Assembly: GCF_019168305.1 (NCBI RefSeq)
Contig: NZ_JAHTBI010000107.1
Span: 1 to 42,131, forward strand
Source of the DNA: Pseudomonas aegrilactucae
GTDB lineage: Bacteria > Pseudomonadota > Gammaproteobacteria > Pseudomonadales > Pseudomonadaceae
Length of the DNA: 42,131 bases
Reading direction: 5' to 3'
The notes under the pieces are model-generated. The model saw nothing but the letters and a program-made list of their open reading frames with translations, had not been told where the DNA came from and searched no databases. A program made the position numbers and the translations under genes. Positions 15,225 through 23,956 of this stretch are shown here, piece by piece; within the stretch, counting starts at the first letter, position 1, and every line of letters starts with the position of its first letter.

Positions 15225-16978
15225 ATGCGCACTGCGCAATCGCTGCACTTCACTACCCATGACGGCGTCGAGCTGCACTATCGCCACTGGGCTGCCAGCC
15301 CTGCCGACGGCCAGCCACGGCGCGCGTGGTGCTGTTCCATCGCGGCCATGAACACGGCGGGCGCATGGCCCACCTGGCGGATGAACTGGACCTGCCGGGC
15401 TACGACATCTTTGCCTGGGATGCCCGTGGCCATGGCGAGTCGCCGGGCGCGCGTGGCGACAGCCCGAGCTTTGCCTGCAGCGTGCGTGACGTGCAGACCT
15501 TCATCGAGCACATCGCCCGCGCGCATGGCATTGAGGAACAGGACATGGCCGTGCTGGCGCAGAGCGTCGGCGCCGTGCTGATCGCCACCTGGGCGCACGA
15601 CTACGCGCCCAGGGTGCGCTGCCTGGTGCTGGCCTCGCCGGCGTTCAAGGTCAAGCTGTACGTGCCGTTCGCACGCCCGGGCCTGAAGCTGATGCGCGCC
15701 TGGCGCGGCAACTTCTTCGTCAACAGCTACGTCAAGCCGCGCCTGCTCAGCCACGACCCGCAACGCATCGCATCCTATGAAAACGACCCGCTGATCAGCC
15801 GGCCGATTTCGGTGAACATGCTGCTGGGCCTGTACGAGGCCGCCGACCGCGTGGTGGCCGATGCCCAGGCGATCCAGGTGCCGACCCAGTTGCTGATTTC
15901 GGGCGCCGACTTCGTGGTCAAGCGCCAGCCGCAGGAGCAGTTCTTCGATCGCCTGGGCAGCGTGCACAAGGAAAAGCACGTACTGCCCGGGTTCTTCCAC
16001 GACACCCTCGGCGAACGCGACCGTGGCCACGCATTGGCGCGCATCCATCGCTTCATCGAGCAGTGCTTCAGCCAGGCGCCACAGCGCCCCTCGCTGCTGG
16101 ACGCCGACCGCCTGGGCGCCAGCTGCGCCGAGGCCGAAAGCCTGGCCGCGCCACTGCCGCGCAACTCGCCCGCCGACCTCTACTGGCGCGCCACGCGAGC
16201 CGGCCTGCGCCTGGGCAAGGGCCTGTCGGACGGGGTCAAGCTGGGCTTCGAGACCGGCTTCGATTCGGGCAGCACGCTGGACTACATCTACCGCAACCAG
16301 CCCACCGGCAAGGGCGCGCTGGGCCGCCTGATCGACCAGAACTACCTCAATGCCATCGGCTGGAAGGGCATTCGCCAGCGCAAGCTGCATGTGGAAGAAC
16401 TGCTGCGCCTGGCCATCGGCTACCTGCGCGAGCAGGGTGCGCCGGTACACATCGTCGATATCGCCGCCGGCCATGGCCGCTACATCCTCGAAGCCCTGCA
16501 GGGGCTGGAGCAGGCGCCGGAGTCGATCCTGTTGCGTGACTACAGCGAATTGAACGTGCGCGAAGGCAACGCGCTGATCGCGCAGAAGGGCCTTACCGAC
16601 ATTGCCCGCTTCGTGCAGGGCGACGCCTTTGATGCGCAGAGCCTGGCCGCCCTGGACCCGCGCCCGAGCCTGGCGGTGGTGTCGGGGCTGTATGAGCTGT
16701 TCGCCAGCAACCAGATGGTCGGCGATTCGCTCGGTGGCCTGGCCCAGGCCGTGCCGCCCGGCGGCTACCTGGTGTACACCGGCCAGCCGTGGCACCCGCA
16801 ACTGGAGATGATCGCCCGCGCCCTGACCAGCCACCGCGCCGGCCAGGCCTGGGTGATGCGGCGGCGCAGCCAGGGGGAGATGGACCAGTTGGTCGAGGCG
16901 GCGGGCTTTCGCAAGATCAGCCAGCGCATCGACGAGTGGGGCATCTTCAGCGTCAGCCTGGCCCAGCGGATCGCCTGA
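15225..16978 (+). pseudogene. ynbC: Alpha/beta hydrolase-methyltransferase fusion, YnbC-like, frameshifted
   Basis: The gene starts at ATG 15225 (AAGGA 8 bases before) with MRTAQSLHFTTHDGVELHY. The frame breaks near 15326: one G appears missing in GCGCG-TGGTGCTG, and the protein resumes as VLFHRGHEHGGRMAHLADEL in the frame running to 16978. Restored, it would be about 584 residues. An alpha/beta hydrolase (nucleophile in LAQSVGAV, late His in FFHDTLGERD) is fused to a class I SAM-dependent methyltransferase (VHIVDIAAGHGRYIL). The rest of the frame is undamaged and its stop overlaps the next start, so this may be a recent mutation or an assembly error. A shorter product from GTG 15326 would lack the first hydrolase strand. 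Confidence 0.8.
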
Positions 16979-18297
16979 TGAAGCGCCAACGCGAGCCAGG
17001 GCTGATCAGGCGCGGCGTGCTGTGGCTGTTGCTGCTCGGCCCGCTGTTCTTTCTCAGCTACGGCCTTACCAACAGCTTCACGGCGGGGCGCAGCGACGTC
17101 GGCAGCCTGGTCTTCGGCTGGGAAAGCGCTATCCCCCTGTGGCCGTGGACCATCCTGCCGTACTGGTCGATCGACCTGCTCTACGGGTTGTCCTTCCTGC
17201 TGCCGCTCAGCCGTGTGGAAACGGACCGCCACGCCCTGCGCCTGCTCAGCGCGCAGTTGATCTGCATCGCAGGCTTTCTGCTGTGGCCGCTGCGATTCAC
17301 CTTCGAGCGCCCTGCGCTGGACGGGGTGTTCGGCTGGCTGTTCGACGTGCTGATGGGCTTCGACAAGCCGTTCAACCAGGCGCCCTCGCTGCACATCGCC
17401 CTGCTGGTGATCATCTGGGCGATGTTCGCGCGCCATGTGCAGCGGCCGCTGCCACGGCTGCTGGTGCACGTGTGGATGGGCTTGATCGGCCTGTCGGTGC
17501 TGACCACCTGGCAGCATCACTTCATCGACGTGCCGACCGGCGCCCTGGCCGGGATGCTGTGCGTGTGGCTGTGGCCGCTCGAAGGCCAGCCGGTGCTGCG
17601 CCATCTGGCATTGGCCCGCGACCCGAAACGCTGGCGCCTGGCCCTGTACTACGCACTGGGGTGCGCGGTGTCTGCCGGGTTGGCCGCGTATGCAGGCGGT
17701 ATCGCGCTGCTGTTGCTGTGGCCTGCGCTGGCGCTGCTGCTGGTGGCGCTGAACTATGCGCTGCTGGGCGCACAGGGCTTTCAGAAAGACGCAGACGGGC
17801 ATTTGTCGTATGCCGCCCGATGGCTGCTGGCCCCCTACCTGATCGGTGCCTGGCTCAATTCGCGGTGGTGGACGCGGCACCATCGGCAGCCCGACGAAGT
17901 GTGCGACGGTGTGTTCCTGGGGCGTATTCCAGGGCACGGCCAAGCCGCACAGTTTGCCGCGGTGGTGGACCTGTGTGCCGAGTTGCCGGTGTCGCTCGCG
18001 CCTGGCCAGGCCTATTGCAGCCTGCCCAGCCTGGACCTGATCGTGCCGACGGCCGAGCGCTGCCGCGAGGCTGCCGAGGCCATCGAACGTCTGCGCGGCC
18101 AGGGCCCGGTGCTGGTGTGCTGCGCCCTGGGCTATTCGCGCAGCGCCTGTGCCGTGGCCGCCTGGCTGGTGCTCAGCGGGCGCTGCAAGGATGCCGCCCA
18201 GGCCCAGCAACGCATCAGCCAGGCACGTCCCGGCGTGGTGCTGCGCCCTGCGCACCGGCACTGCATCGATCAGCTTCAACCGGAGCACGGCCTGTGA
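16978..18297 (+). CDS. ynbD: PAP2 phosphatase fused to dual-specificity phosphatase, YnbD-like
   Basis: This 439-residue inner-membrane protein has an N-terminal multi-TM PAP2-type half with the phosphatase-like motifs NQAPSLHIALL (133-143) and TTWQHHFIDVPTG (176-188). Further TM segments follow (about 222-262), then a cytosolic tyrosine/dual-specificity phosphatase domain with C-x5-R at Cys382-Arg388 (CALGYSRSA). The usual His before the catalytic Cys is Cys381. The start ATG overlaps the previous stop by one base (TGATG). Two phosphatase folds in one chain suggest stepwise removal of lipid phosphate, for example from a phosphatidyl-alcohol phosphate made by the upstream YnbA-like enzyme. 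Confidence 0.86.
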   Translation: MKRQREPGLIRRGVLWLLLLGPLFFLSYGLTNSFTAGRSDVGSLVFGWESAIPLWPWTILPYWSIDLLYGLSFLLPLSRVETDRHALRLLSAQLICIAGFLLWPLRFTFERPALDGVFGWLFDVLMGFDKPFNQAPSLHIALLVIIWAMFARHVQRPLPRLLVHVWMGLIGLSVLTTWQHHFIDVPTGALAGMLCVWLWPLEGQPVLRHLALARDPKRWRLALYYALGCAVSAGLAAYAGGIALLLLWPALALLLVALNYALLGAQGFQKDADGHLSYAARWLLAPYLIGAWLNSRWWTRHHRQPDEVCDGVFLGRIPGHGQAAQFAAVVDLCAELPVSLAPGQAYCSLPSLDLIVPTAERCREAAEAIERLRGQGPVLVCCALGYSRSACAVAAWLVLSGRCKDAAQAQQRISQARPGVVLRPAHRHCIDQLQPEHGL

Positions 18298-18749
18298 GCG
18301 GCGATACCGCCCTGGCGCTGGTGGCCAGCCTGCTCAGGCGCGGGCGCCAGGTCGAGCGCGTGTCGGATGTGATCAGCCTGCTGGCCCTGGCCTACGGCCT
18401 GGCGCCACTTGCGGGGGCACCCGCCCACACTGGCGGCGCGGCACTCTGCGCGCTGCTGCTGGTGACAGGCCTGCTGCAGAAGTTCTGGGGCATGCGTGTC
18501 GCGCTGGACGCCGAGCTGTTCGCGCGCCTGGCTGCGCAGCCTGAACAACTGCCGGCGAACACCCTGGTCCTGGACCAGGCACTATTCGCCCTTGGCCTCA
18601 AGCCGGCACTGGCCGATGAGCGTGACTGGCCGGCACGCAGCCGGGGCGCACTCGCCCTGTTGCGTCGGCAACTGCTGTGCTTCGCGGCGCAGGTGCTGCT
18701 GGCGCTGGCCGGCCTCCTGCTGCTGCCCTGGCTTCCTCTCGCTGGATAA
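18294..18749 (+). CDS. Small membrane protein of the ynb-like lipid operon, function unknown
   Basis: This 151-residue protein starts with GTG at 18294 and overlaps the YnbD-like stop by 4 bases (GTGA). It has three likely membrane segments: about 25-41 (VISLLALAYGLAPLAG), 47-65 (GGAALCALLLVTGLLQKFW) and 128-148 (LLCFAAQVLLALAGLLLLPWL). A polar loop between the second and third contains a conserved-looking LDAELFARLA. No catalytic motif is seen. Translational coupling inside the operon argues for a structural or accessory role with the neighbouring lipid enzymes. Confidence 0.75.
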   Translation: MSGDTALALVASLLRRGRQVERVSDVISLLALAYGLAPLAGAPAHTGGAALCALLLVTGLLQKFWGMRVALDAELFARLAAQPEQLPANTLVLDQALFALGLKPALADERDWPARSRGALALLRRQLLCFAAQVLLALAGLLLLPWLPLAG

Positions 18750-18759
18750 GGATTTCGTC

Positions 18760-19383
18760 ATGCTTGCCACCCTCACCGCTTTCGCCATCACGTCGGTTGC
18801 ACGCCTGATCACCGGTGCGCGTGCCTTATGGCTGGGCTGCACGCCGCAACCGGTGCAACGCCTGTACTACGCCAACCACAGCAGCCACGGCGACTTCGTG
18901 CTGATCTGGGCCTCGCTGCCGGTGGAGCTGCGCAAGCGTACCCGGCCCGTGGCGGGGGCCGACTACTGGCAAAAGCCGGGCATTCGCCAGTTTCTGATCA
19001 AGCGCGTGTTCAATGGCGTGCTGATCGACCGCCAGCATGCCGACGCCCAGAGCAGCCCGCTGCAGCCGGTGCACGACGCGCTGACGCAAGGTGATTCGCT
19101 GATCTTCTTTCCCGAAGGCACGCGCAACCTGGGCGACGAACCCTTGCTGGCGTTCAAGAGCGGCCTGTTTCACCTGGCCGCGGCCAACCCGCAGGTCGAG
19201 GTGATACCGGTATGGATCGCCAACCTCAACCGCGTCATGCCCAAGGGCCGCGCCCTGCCGCTGCCGCTGCTGTGCACCCTGAGCTTCGGCGAGCCGGTGC
19301 CATGCCACGCCGACGACAGCAAGCTCGCCTTTCTAGAACGGGCACGCCTTGCGCTGCTGGCCCTGGCCCCCAAGGAATCCTGA
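18760..19383 (+). CDS. PlsC-like 1-acylglycerol-3-phosphate acyltransferase
   Basis: This 207-residue acyltransferase has the catalytic H-x4-D motif at His40-Asp45 (NHSSHGD) and the phosphate-binding motif FPEGTRN at 117-123. VEVIPVWIANLNRVMPKG forms the later conserved block. It is predicted to act at the cytosolic face of the inner membrane, adding an acyl group to a lysophospholipid. TAAGGA at 18747-18752 precedes ATG 18760. E. coli ynbABCD has no such gene as I remember it, so this gene and the 151-residue membrane protein appear to be additions in this lineage. Confidence 0.87.
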   Translation: MLATLTAFAITSVARLITGARALWLGCTPQPVQRLYYANHSSHGDFVLIWASLPVELRKRTRPVAGADYWQKPGIRQFLIKRVFNGVLIDRQHADAQSSPLQPVHDALTQGDSLIFFPEGTRNLGDEPLLAFKSGLFHLAAANPQVEVIPVWIANLNRVMPKGRALPLPLLCTLSFGEPVPCHADDSKLAFLERARLALLALAPKES

Positions 19384-19384
19384 G

Positions 19385-20317
19385 ATGGACCACAACACGC
19401 TTTTGCTGTTTGCCGGTATCGGTGGCCTGCTGCTGCTCGCAAGCCTGATCGGACGCGTGCTCAAATGGCGCGCAGGCCCCGCCCCGCATGCGGTGATCGA
19501 CAACCTCAATGCGCGCATCAATGCCTGGTGGGTGATGGTGCTGGTGATCGGCCTGGCGTTCCTGTTCGGCAAGCTGGGGGTCATCCTGCTGTTCTACTGC
19601 GTGTCGTTCTATGCGCTGCGCGAGTTCCTCACCCTCACCCCGACCCGGCGCAGCGACTACCCCGCGCTGGTGGCGGCGTTCTACGTGGCGCTGCCGGTGC
19701 AGTACCTGCTGATCGCCATGGACTGGTACGGCCTGTTCAGCATCTTCATCCCGGTGTACCTGTTCCTGCTGCTGCCGATCCTGGCCAGCCTGGGCGGCGA
19801 TACCACGCGCTTTCTGGAGCGTGCGTCGAAGGTGCAGTGGGGCCTGATGATCGCGGTGTACTGCCTGTCATCGGTGCCGGCCTTGATGACGCTGGACATT
19901 CCCGGTTTCGAGGGACGCAACCTGCTGCTGATCGCCTGGTTGATCCTGGTGGTGCAGATTTCCGATGTGCTGCAGTACGTGTGCGGCAAGCTGTTCGGCA
20001 AGCGCAAGGTGGCGCCACGCCTGTCCCCGTCCAAGACGCTGGAAGGCCTGGTGGGCGGCGTGGCGCTGGCCACGCTGATAGGCGCCACGTTGTGCTGGAT
20101 CACCCCGTTCACCTTCTGGCAGGCCGCGCTGATGGCGCTGACGGTCAACCTCATGGGCTTTGCCGGTGGGCTGGTGATGTCGGCGATCAAGCGTGATCGC
20201 GGGGTGAAGGACTGGGGGCACATGATCGAGGGGCATGGCGGCATGCTCGACCGGATGGATTCGGTGTGTTTTGCGGCGCCGGTGTTCTTTCACTTTGTAC
20301 GGTACTGGTGGGCGTAA
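19385..20317 (+). CDS. ynbB: Phosphatidate cytidylyltransferase paralogue, YnbB-like
   Basis: This 310-residue multi-TM protein carries the complete CdsA signature near the C terminus (residues 266-292): SAIKRDRGVKDWG, then HGGMLDRMD. Family members make CDP-diacylglycerol from CTP and phosphatidate. It begins one base after the acyltransferase stop, so the two are probably translated together and supply CDP-lipid to the YnbA-like transferase. In E. coli the CdsA paralogue YnbB has been linked to the glycolipid MPIase, as I recall. Whether this copy serves a similar lipid is unknown. Confidence 0.9.
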   Translation: MDHNTLLLFAGIGGLLLLASLIGRVLKWRAGPAPHAVIDNLNARINAWWVMVLVIGLAFLFGKLGVILLFYCVSFYALREFLTLTPTRRSDYPALVAAFYVALPVQYLLIAMDWYGLFSIFIPVYLFLLLPILASLGGDTTRFLERASKVQWGLMIAVYCLSSVPALMTLDIPGFEGRNLLLIAWLILVVQISDVLQYVCGKLFGKRKVAPRLSPSKTLEGLVGGVALATLIGATLCWITPFTFWQAALMALTVNLMGFAGGLVMSAIKRDRGVKDWGHMIEGHGGMLDRMDSVCFAAPVFFHFVRYWWA

Positions 20318-20334
20318 GCGCTCTGACGAGCGCT
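20317..20334 (+). terminator. Inverted repeat at the end of the lipid operon
   Basis: AGCGCTC-TGAC-GAGCGCT is a perfect 7-4-7 repeat that begins at the last base of the YnbB-like stop codon. No T-run follows directly (only CTTTTT 20 bases later). It may stop transcription weakly between this operon and the convergent mmsB gene. Confidence 0.4.
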
Positions 20335-20357
20335 GCGCGCTTGACCCGCGATGCTTT

Positions 20358-21245
20358 TTACTCGGGCTTGCGATACCCCTCGACGATCGCAGAAAAGTCC
20401 TTGCCACCGTCACCACGCAAACTCATGGCCTGGTACAACTGCTGCGCCACCGCGCCCAGGATCACCGGCTGGTGTGCCTGGCGCGCCGCTTCGGTCGCCA
20501 GCCCCAGGTCCTTGAGCATCAACTCCGCACCGAACCCACCGGTATAGCCACGCGAGGCCGGCGCCGTCTCGATGATCCCCGGCCACGGGTTGTAGGTGTC
20601 CGAACTCCAGCAACGCCCGGTCGAGCTGTTGATGATACCGGCCAGCACCTGGGTATCGATGCCCAGCGCATTGCCCAGGGCCATGGCCTCGGACACGCCG
20701 ATCATCGAGATCCCCAGCAGCAGGTTGTTGCAGATCTTGGCAATCTGCCCGGTCCCCACCTCGCCACAGTGCACGATGTTGCGCCCCATCTGCGCCAGCA
20801 CCGGCTGCAGGGTGGCAAACAACGCATCACTGCCCCCGACCATGAAGGTCAGCGTGCCGGCCGCAGCGCCTCCGGTGCCACCGGACACCGGTGCATCGGC
20901 CAGGTCTACACCCTGCCTGGCCGCCGCCGCATGCACCGCGCGCACGGTCTGCGGGTCGATGGTGCTGCAGTCCACTACCGGCGTGCCGGCACGTATACCG
21001 GCCAGCACGCCGTCGTCATTGAGGTACACGCTGCGCACATGCGCAGCCGCCGGCAGCATGGTGATCACCAGTTCGCTGGCGCTGGCCGCGTCCTTGGGCG
21101 AGGCACTGACCTGCCCGCCCAGTTCGGCCAGCTCTGCCAGTACCTCCTTGTTCAGGTCGAACAGGTTGAGCGTGTGGCCGGCCTTGATCAGGTTGCGCGC
21201 CATCGGCGCCCCCATGTTGCCCAGCCCGATGAATGCAATACGCAT
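20358..21245 (-). CDS. mmsB: 3-hydroxyisobutyrate dehydrogenase
   Basis: This 295-residue cytosolic enzyme oxidises 3-hydroxyisobutyrate to methylmalonate semialdehyde with NAD in valine breakdown. The NAD-binding motif is GLGNMG at 7-12, the substrate-binding signature is DAPVSGGTGGAAAGTL (117-132), and the catalytic Lys170 lies in GQIAKICNN. The length is normal for the family. It lies 10 bases after mmsA, which makes the next substrate conversion, so the two form the mmsAB operon. Confidence 0.95.
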   Translation of the reverse strand: MRIAFIGLGNMGAPMARNLIKAGHTLNLFDLNKEVLAELAELGGQVSASPKDAASASELVITMLPAAAHVRSVYLNDDGVLAGIRAGTPVVDCSTIDPQTVRAVHAAAARQGVDLADAPVSGGTGGAAAGTLTFMVGGSDALFATLQPVLAQMGRNIVHCGEVGTGQIAKICNNLLLGISMIGVSEAMALGNALGIDTQVLAGIINSSTGRCWSSDTYNPWPGIIETAPASRGYTGGFGAELMLKDLGLATEAARQAHQPVILGAVAQQLYQAMSLRGDGGKDFSAIVEGYRKPE

Positions 21246-21255
21246 GGTGAGCTCC

Positions 21256-22782
21256 TTAGCGCAGGCTGATGGTGGTGTTCACGCCATCGTTGACGCTGTC
21301 ATCGTCGAACCAGCGCGCGGTGACGGTCTTGGTCTGGGTATAGAACTGCACCACCTGCTTGCCATACGGGCCCAGGTCACCCAGCTTGGAACCGCGCGAG
21401 CCGGTGAAGCTGAAGAACGGCACCGGCACCGGGATCGGAATGTTGATGCCGACCTGGCCCACGTCGATCTCGTTCTGGAACTTGCGCGCCGCCGCACCGC
21501 TCTGGGTGAACAGGCCGGTGCCGTTGCCGAAGGGGTTGCGGTTGACCAGTGCGATGGCTTCATCGAGGGTGTCGACCTCCAGCACCACCAGCACCGGGCC
21601 GAAGATTTCCTGGGTGTAGATCTGCATGTCGGTGCTCACCCCGGAGAACAGGGTGGGGCCGATGAAGTTGCCCTGCTCGTAACCCGGCACCTGCACATCG
21701 CGACCATCCAGTTCGAGCGTGGCCCCCTCCTTGATGCCACTTTCGATCAGGCCCAGCACACGCTCCTTGGCACGCTTGGAGATCAGCGGGCCGACATCGG
21801 TGCCCGGCTCGTTGCCGGCGTTCACCTTCAGGTTGGCGGCCAGCGCCTTGAGCTCCGGCAGCCACTCGCGGGCCTTGCCCACCAGCACCGCCACCGAGGT
21901 GGCCATGCAGCGCTGGCCAGCGGCGCCGAAGCCTGCGCCTACCAAGGCGTTGAGGGTTTGCGTACGGTTGGCGTCAGGCAGCACCACGGCGTGATTCTTG
22001 GCCCCCATCATCGACTGCACGCGCTTGCCGTGCTGGCCGGCCAGGTTGTAGACATGGGTGCCGACCTCGGTAGAGCCGACGAAGGAGATCGCCTTGATGT
22101 CGCTGTGGGTGCACAGCGCATCCACCACCTGCTTGCCACCGTGCACCACGTTGAGCACGCCGGCCGGCACGCCGGCTTCCAGTGCCAGTTCCACCAGCAG
22201 CATGGTCGACAGCGGATCCTGCTCGGACGGCTTGAGCACGAAGGTATTGCCACACACGATGGCCATCGGGAACATCCACAGCGGGATCATCGCCGGGAAG
22301 TTGAACGGGGTGATCCCGGCGCACACGCCGATGGGCTGGCGCAGGGTGTAGGTATCGACGCCGCCGGCCACGTTCTCGGCGAACTCGCCCATCTGCAGGC
22401 TGCCGATCGAACAGGCGTGCTCGACCACTTCAAGGCCGCGGAAGATATCGCCCTCGGCGTCGGCGAGGGTCTTGCCCTGCTCGGCACTGAGGGTCGCAGC
22501 GATGCGTTTGGAGTGTTCGCGGATCAAAGCCTGCAACTTGAGCATGATGCGCATGCGCGCGCCGATCGGGGTGTCGCGCCAGGTCTTGAAGGCGCGCTGG
22601 CCGGCGGCGATGGCCGCATCGACTTCCTCGGCGGTGGCGAAGGGCACGCGTGCCAGCACCTGCTGGGTGGCCGGGTTGACCACATCGCGCCATTCGGTGG
22701 TCGTGGACTCGACCCACTGGCCGTCGATCAGCAACTTGACCTGCTCGACCTTGGTCTGGCCGGGCGTGAGGGATGCGTTCAT
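21256..22782 (-). CDS. mmsA: Methylmalonate-semialdehyde dehydrogenase (CoA-acylating)
   Basis: This 508-residue aldehyde dehydrogenase converts methylmalonate semialdehyde to propionyl-CoA in valine and thymine breakdown. Catalytic Cys292 is in GFGAAGQRCMATS. The NAD fold motif FVGSTEVGTHVY begins at residue 234, and TPFNFPAMIPLWMFPMAI is the family block near 158. AGGAGAACCCTTC precedes the ATG. It is divergent from the LysR gene that hosts the mobile element, so changes in that regulator could affect this operon. Confidence 0.95.
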   Translation of the reverse strand: MNASLTPGQTKVEQVKLLIDGQWVESTTTEWRDVVNPATQQVLARVPFATAEEVDAAIAAGQRAFKTWRDTPIGARMRIMLKLQALIREHSKRIAATLSAEQGKTLADAEGDIFRGLEVVEHACSIGSLQMGEFAENVAGGVDTYTLRQPIGVCAGITPFNFPAMIPLWMFPMAIVCGNTFVLKPSEQDPLSTMLLVELALEAGVPAGVLNVVHGGKQVVDALCTHSDIKAISFVGSTEVGTHVYNLAGQHGKRVQSMMGAKNHAVVLPDANRTQTLNALVGAGFGAAGQRCMATSVAVLVGKAREWLPELKALAANLKVNAGNEPGTDVGPLISKRAKERVLGLIESGIKEGATLELDGRDVQVPGYEQGNFIGPTLFSGVSTDMQIYTQEIFGPVLVVLEVDTLDEAIALVNRNPFGNGTGLFTQSGAAARKFQNEIDVGQVGINIPIPVPVPFFSFTGSRGSKLGDLGPYGKQVVQFYTQTKTVTARWFDDDSVNDGVNTTISLR

Positions 22783-22872
22783 GAAGGGTTCTCCTGGATT
22801 TATTGTTAGGGAGAGAAACGCCGACGCGTCAGCCGCGACGGTGCTTGGGTCCTGGGCTGAATTGGAGTATAG

Positions 22873-22901
22873 ATGTGCAAACTTCTAATAAGAACGCACA
22901 T
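22873..22901. promoter_or_regulatory. Inverted repeat in the mmsA-LysR divergent gap
   Basis: ATGTGC (22873-22878) and GCACAT (22896-22901) are arms of a perfect repeat around TTCT-AATA-AGAA. This nested symmetry lies 16 bases before the LysR ATG. It is a reasonable autoregulatory site for that LysR protein and lies within reach of the mmsA promoter. Confidence 0.45.
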
Positions 22902-22916
22902 ATAAGCCGGACCAAC

Positions 22917-23864
22917 ATGCAAAAAAACATCACCTCCCTTGGTTCGCTGAACTGGGACGACCTGAAGTTCTTTCTGGAAGTGGCGCGCACCCGCAAGGCC
23001 AGCAGCGCAGCCAAACGCCTGGGTGTGGACTACACCACGGTGTCACGGCGCATCAGTTCGCTGGAAGGCTCGCTGGGCACCCTGCTGTTTGAAAAGTCGC
23101 GCACCAACGGCTTTGTGCTGACCGCCGAAGGCCAGCGCCTGCTGAGCTATGCCGAGTCCATCGAAAGCACCCTGCACATGGCCTGCGAGCAAGTCTCGGG
23201 CTCGGGCGTGGCGTTGTCCGGGCATGTGCGCATGGGCTGTACCGAAGGCTTCGGCAGCTTCTTCATCACCCCGCAACTGAGCCATTTCGTCGATGCCTAT
23301 CCGGCGATCTCGGTGGATATCCTGCCGCTGCCGCACTTCATCAGCCTGTCCAAGCGCGAAGCGGATATCGTCATTGCCCTGGAGCGACCCGAGCACGGGC
23401 CCTATGTATGCTGCAAGCTGTGCGACTACCGCCTGCGCTTGTATGCCACCCGAGACTATCTGGACAACCACGAGCCGATACGGAGCAGCAGCGACCTGGC
23501 GCGGCACCCGTTCATCAGTTATGTGGACGACCTGGCGTTCAGTTCCGAGTTGCTGTACCTGGCCAACCTGCTGCCCACCGCCACCGCGCACCTGCGCAGC
23601 ACCAGCGTGATCGCCCAGTACGTGGCCGCCCAGCAGGGGCGCGGGCTGGCGATACTGCCGTGCTTTCTGGCCGCGCAGGACCCACGGCTGGTGCCGGTGC
23701 TGGTGGATGAAATAGACATCACCCGGCAGTTCTGGATGTACTGCCGGGAGGATTTGCGCAAGCTCAAAAGAATCACTCTTCTATGGGATTACATAAGAGA
23801 GGTCACTGAGCTTAATGGCCCGCTATTGCTGGGCGAAACGCGAGTCCAACGGTTCGTAGACTGA
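22917..23864 (+). CDS. LysR-family regulator, probable control of mmsAB; 3' end supplied by the mobile element
   Basis: This 315-residue regulator has an HTH at about 25-50 (KASSAAKRLGVDYTTVSRRISSLE) and an effector domain with MGCTEGFGSFFITPQLSHF. ATG 22917 is the first good start. The last 44 codons (from the Phe codon at 23730) are a recoded copy brought in by the integrated element. They keep 36 of 44 residues of the native end found at 30197-30331, with many silent changes and lower GC. The first 27 residues of this stretch are identical and all 8 substitutions lie in the final 17. The regulator is therefore a chimera. It is divergent from mmsA and likely its regulator. Confidence 0.9.
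   Translation: MQKNITSLGSLNWDDLKFFLEVARTRKASSAAKRLGVDYTTVSRRISSLEGSLGTLLFEKSRTNGFVLTAEGQRLLSYAESIESTLHMACEQVSGSGVALSGHVRMGCTEGFGSFFITPQLSHFVDAYPAISVDILPLPHFISLSKREADIVIALERPEHGPYVCCKLCDYRLRLYATRDYLDNHEPIRSSSDLARHPFISYVDDLAFSSELLYLANLLPTATAHLRSTSVIAQYVAAQQGRGLAILPCFLAAQDPRLVPVLVDEIDITRQFWMYCREDLRKLKRITLLWDYIREVTELNGPLLLGETRVQRFVD
23728..23749 (+). other. attL core
   Basis: This is the left copy of the 22-bp direct repeat beginning AGTTCTGGATGTACTGCCGG. It lies within the LysR coding sequence (codons for QFWMYCRE). Sequence to the left is chromosomal; sequence to the right is element-derived. Confidence 0.87.
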
Positions 23865-23868
23865 GAGC

Positions 23869-23884
23869 CTACAAGGCGTAAGGG
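23869..23884 (+). repeat. Left terminal inverted repeat, imperfect
   Basis: CTACAAGGCGTAAGGG, 5 bases after the restored LysR stop, matches the reverse complement of 30181-30196 at 14 of 16 positions. It may be an integrase or excisionase site, or a packaging-end signal. Confidence 0.45.
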
Positions 23885-23923
23885 AGACCTATCCTAACGG
23901 CGTCCTCAGGCCCTTGGCAACCG

Positions 23924-23956
23924 TTTGTGACAGCGGTTGGTACACGGTTTGTGACA
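23924..23956 (+). repeat. Direct repeats TTTGTGACA near attL, candidate integrase arm sites
   Basis: TTTGTGACA occurs at 23924-23932 and 23948-23956, inside a longer repeated GTTTGTGACAGCGG, 24 bases apart. A third copy is at 30103-30111, 84 bases from the attR core. Copies near both ends fit arm-type binding sites of a tyrosine integrase. No gene was recognised in 23865-24102. Confidence 0.5.

Noticed and set aside
23728..23749. tRNA gene as the integration target
   Set aside because: The core lies in a protein-coding LysR gene; no cloverleaf or CCA end is present on either strand.
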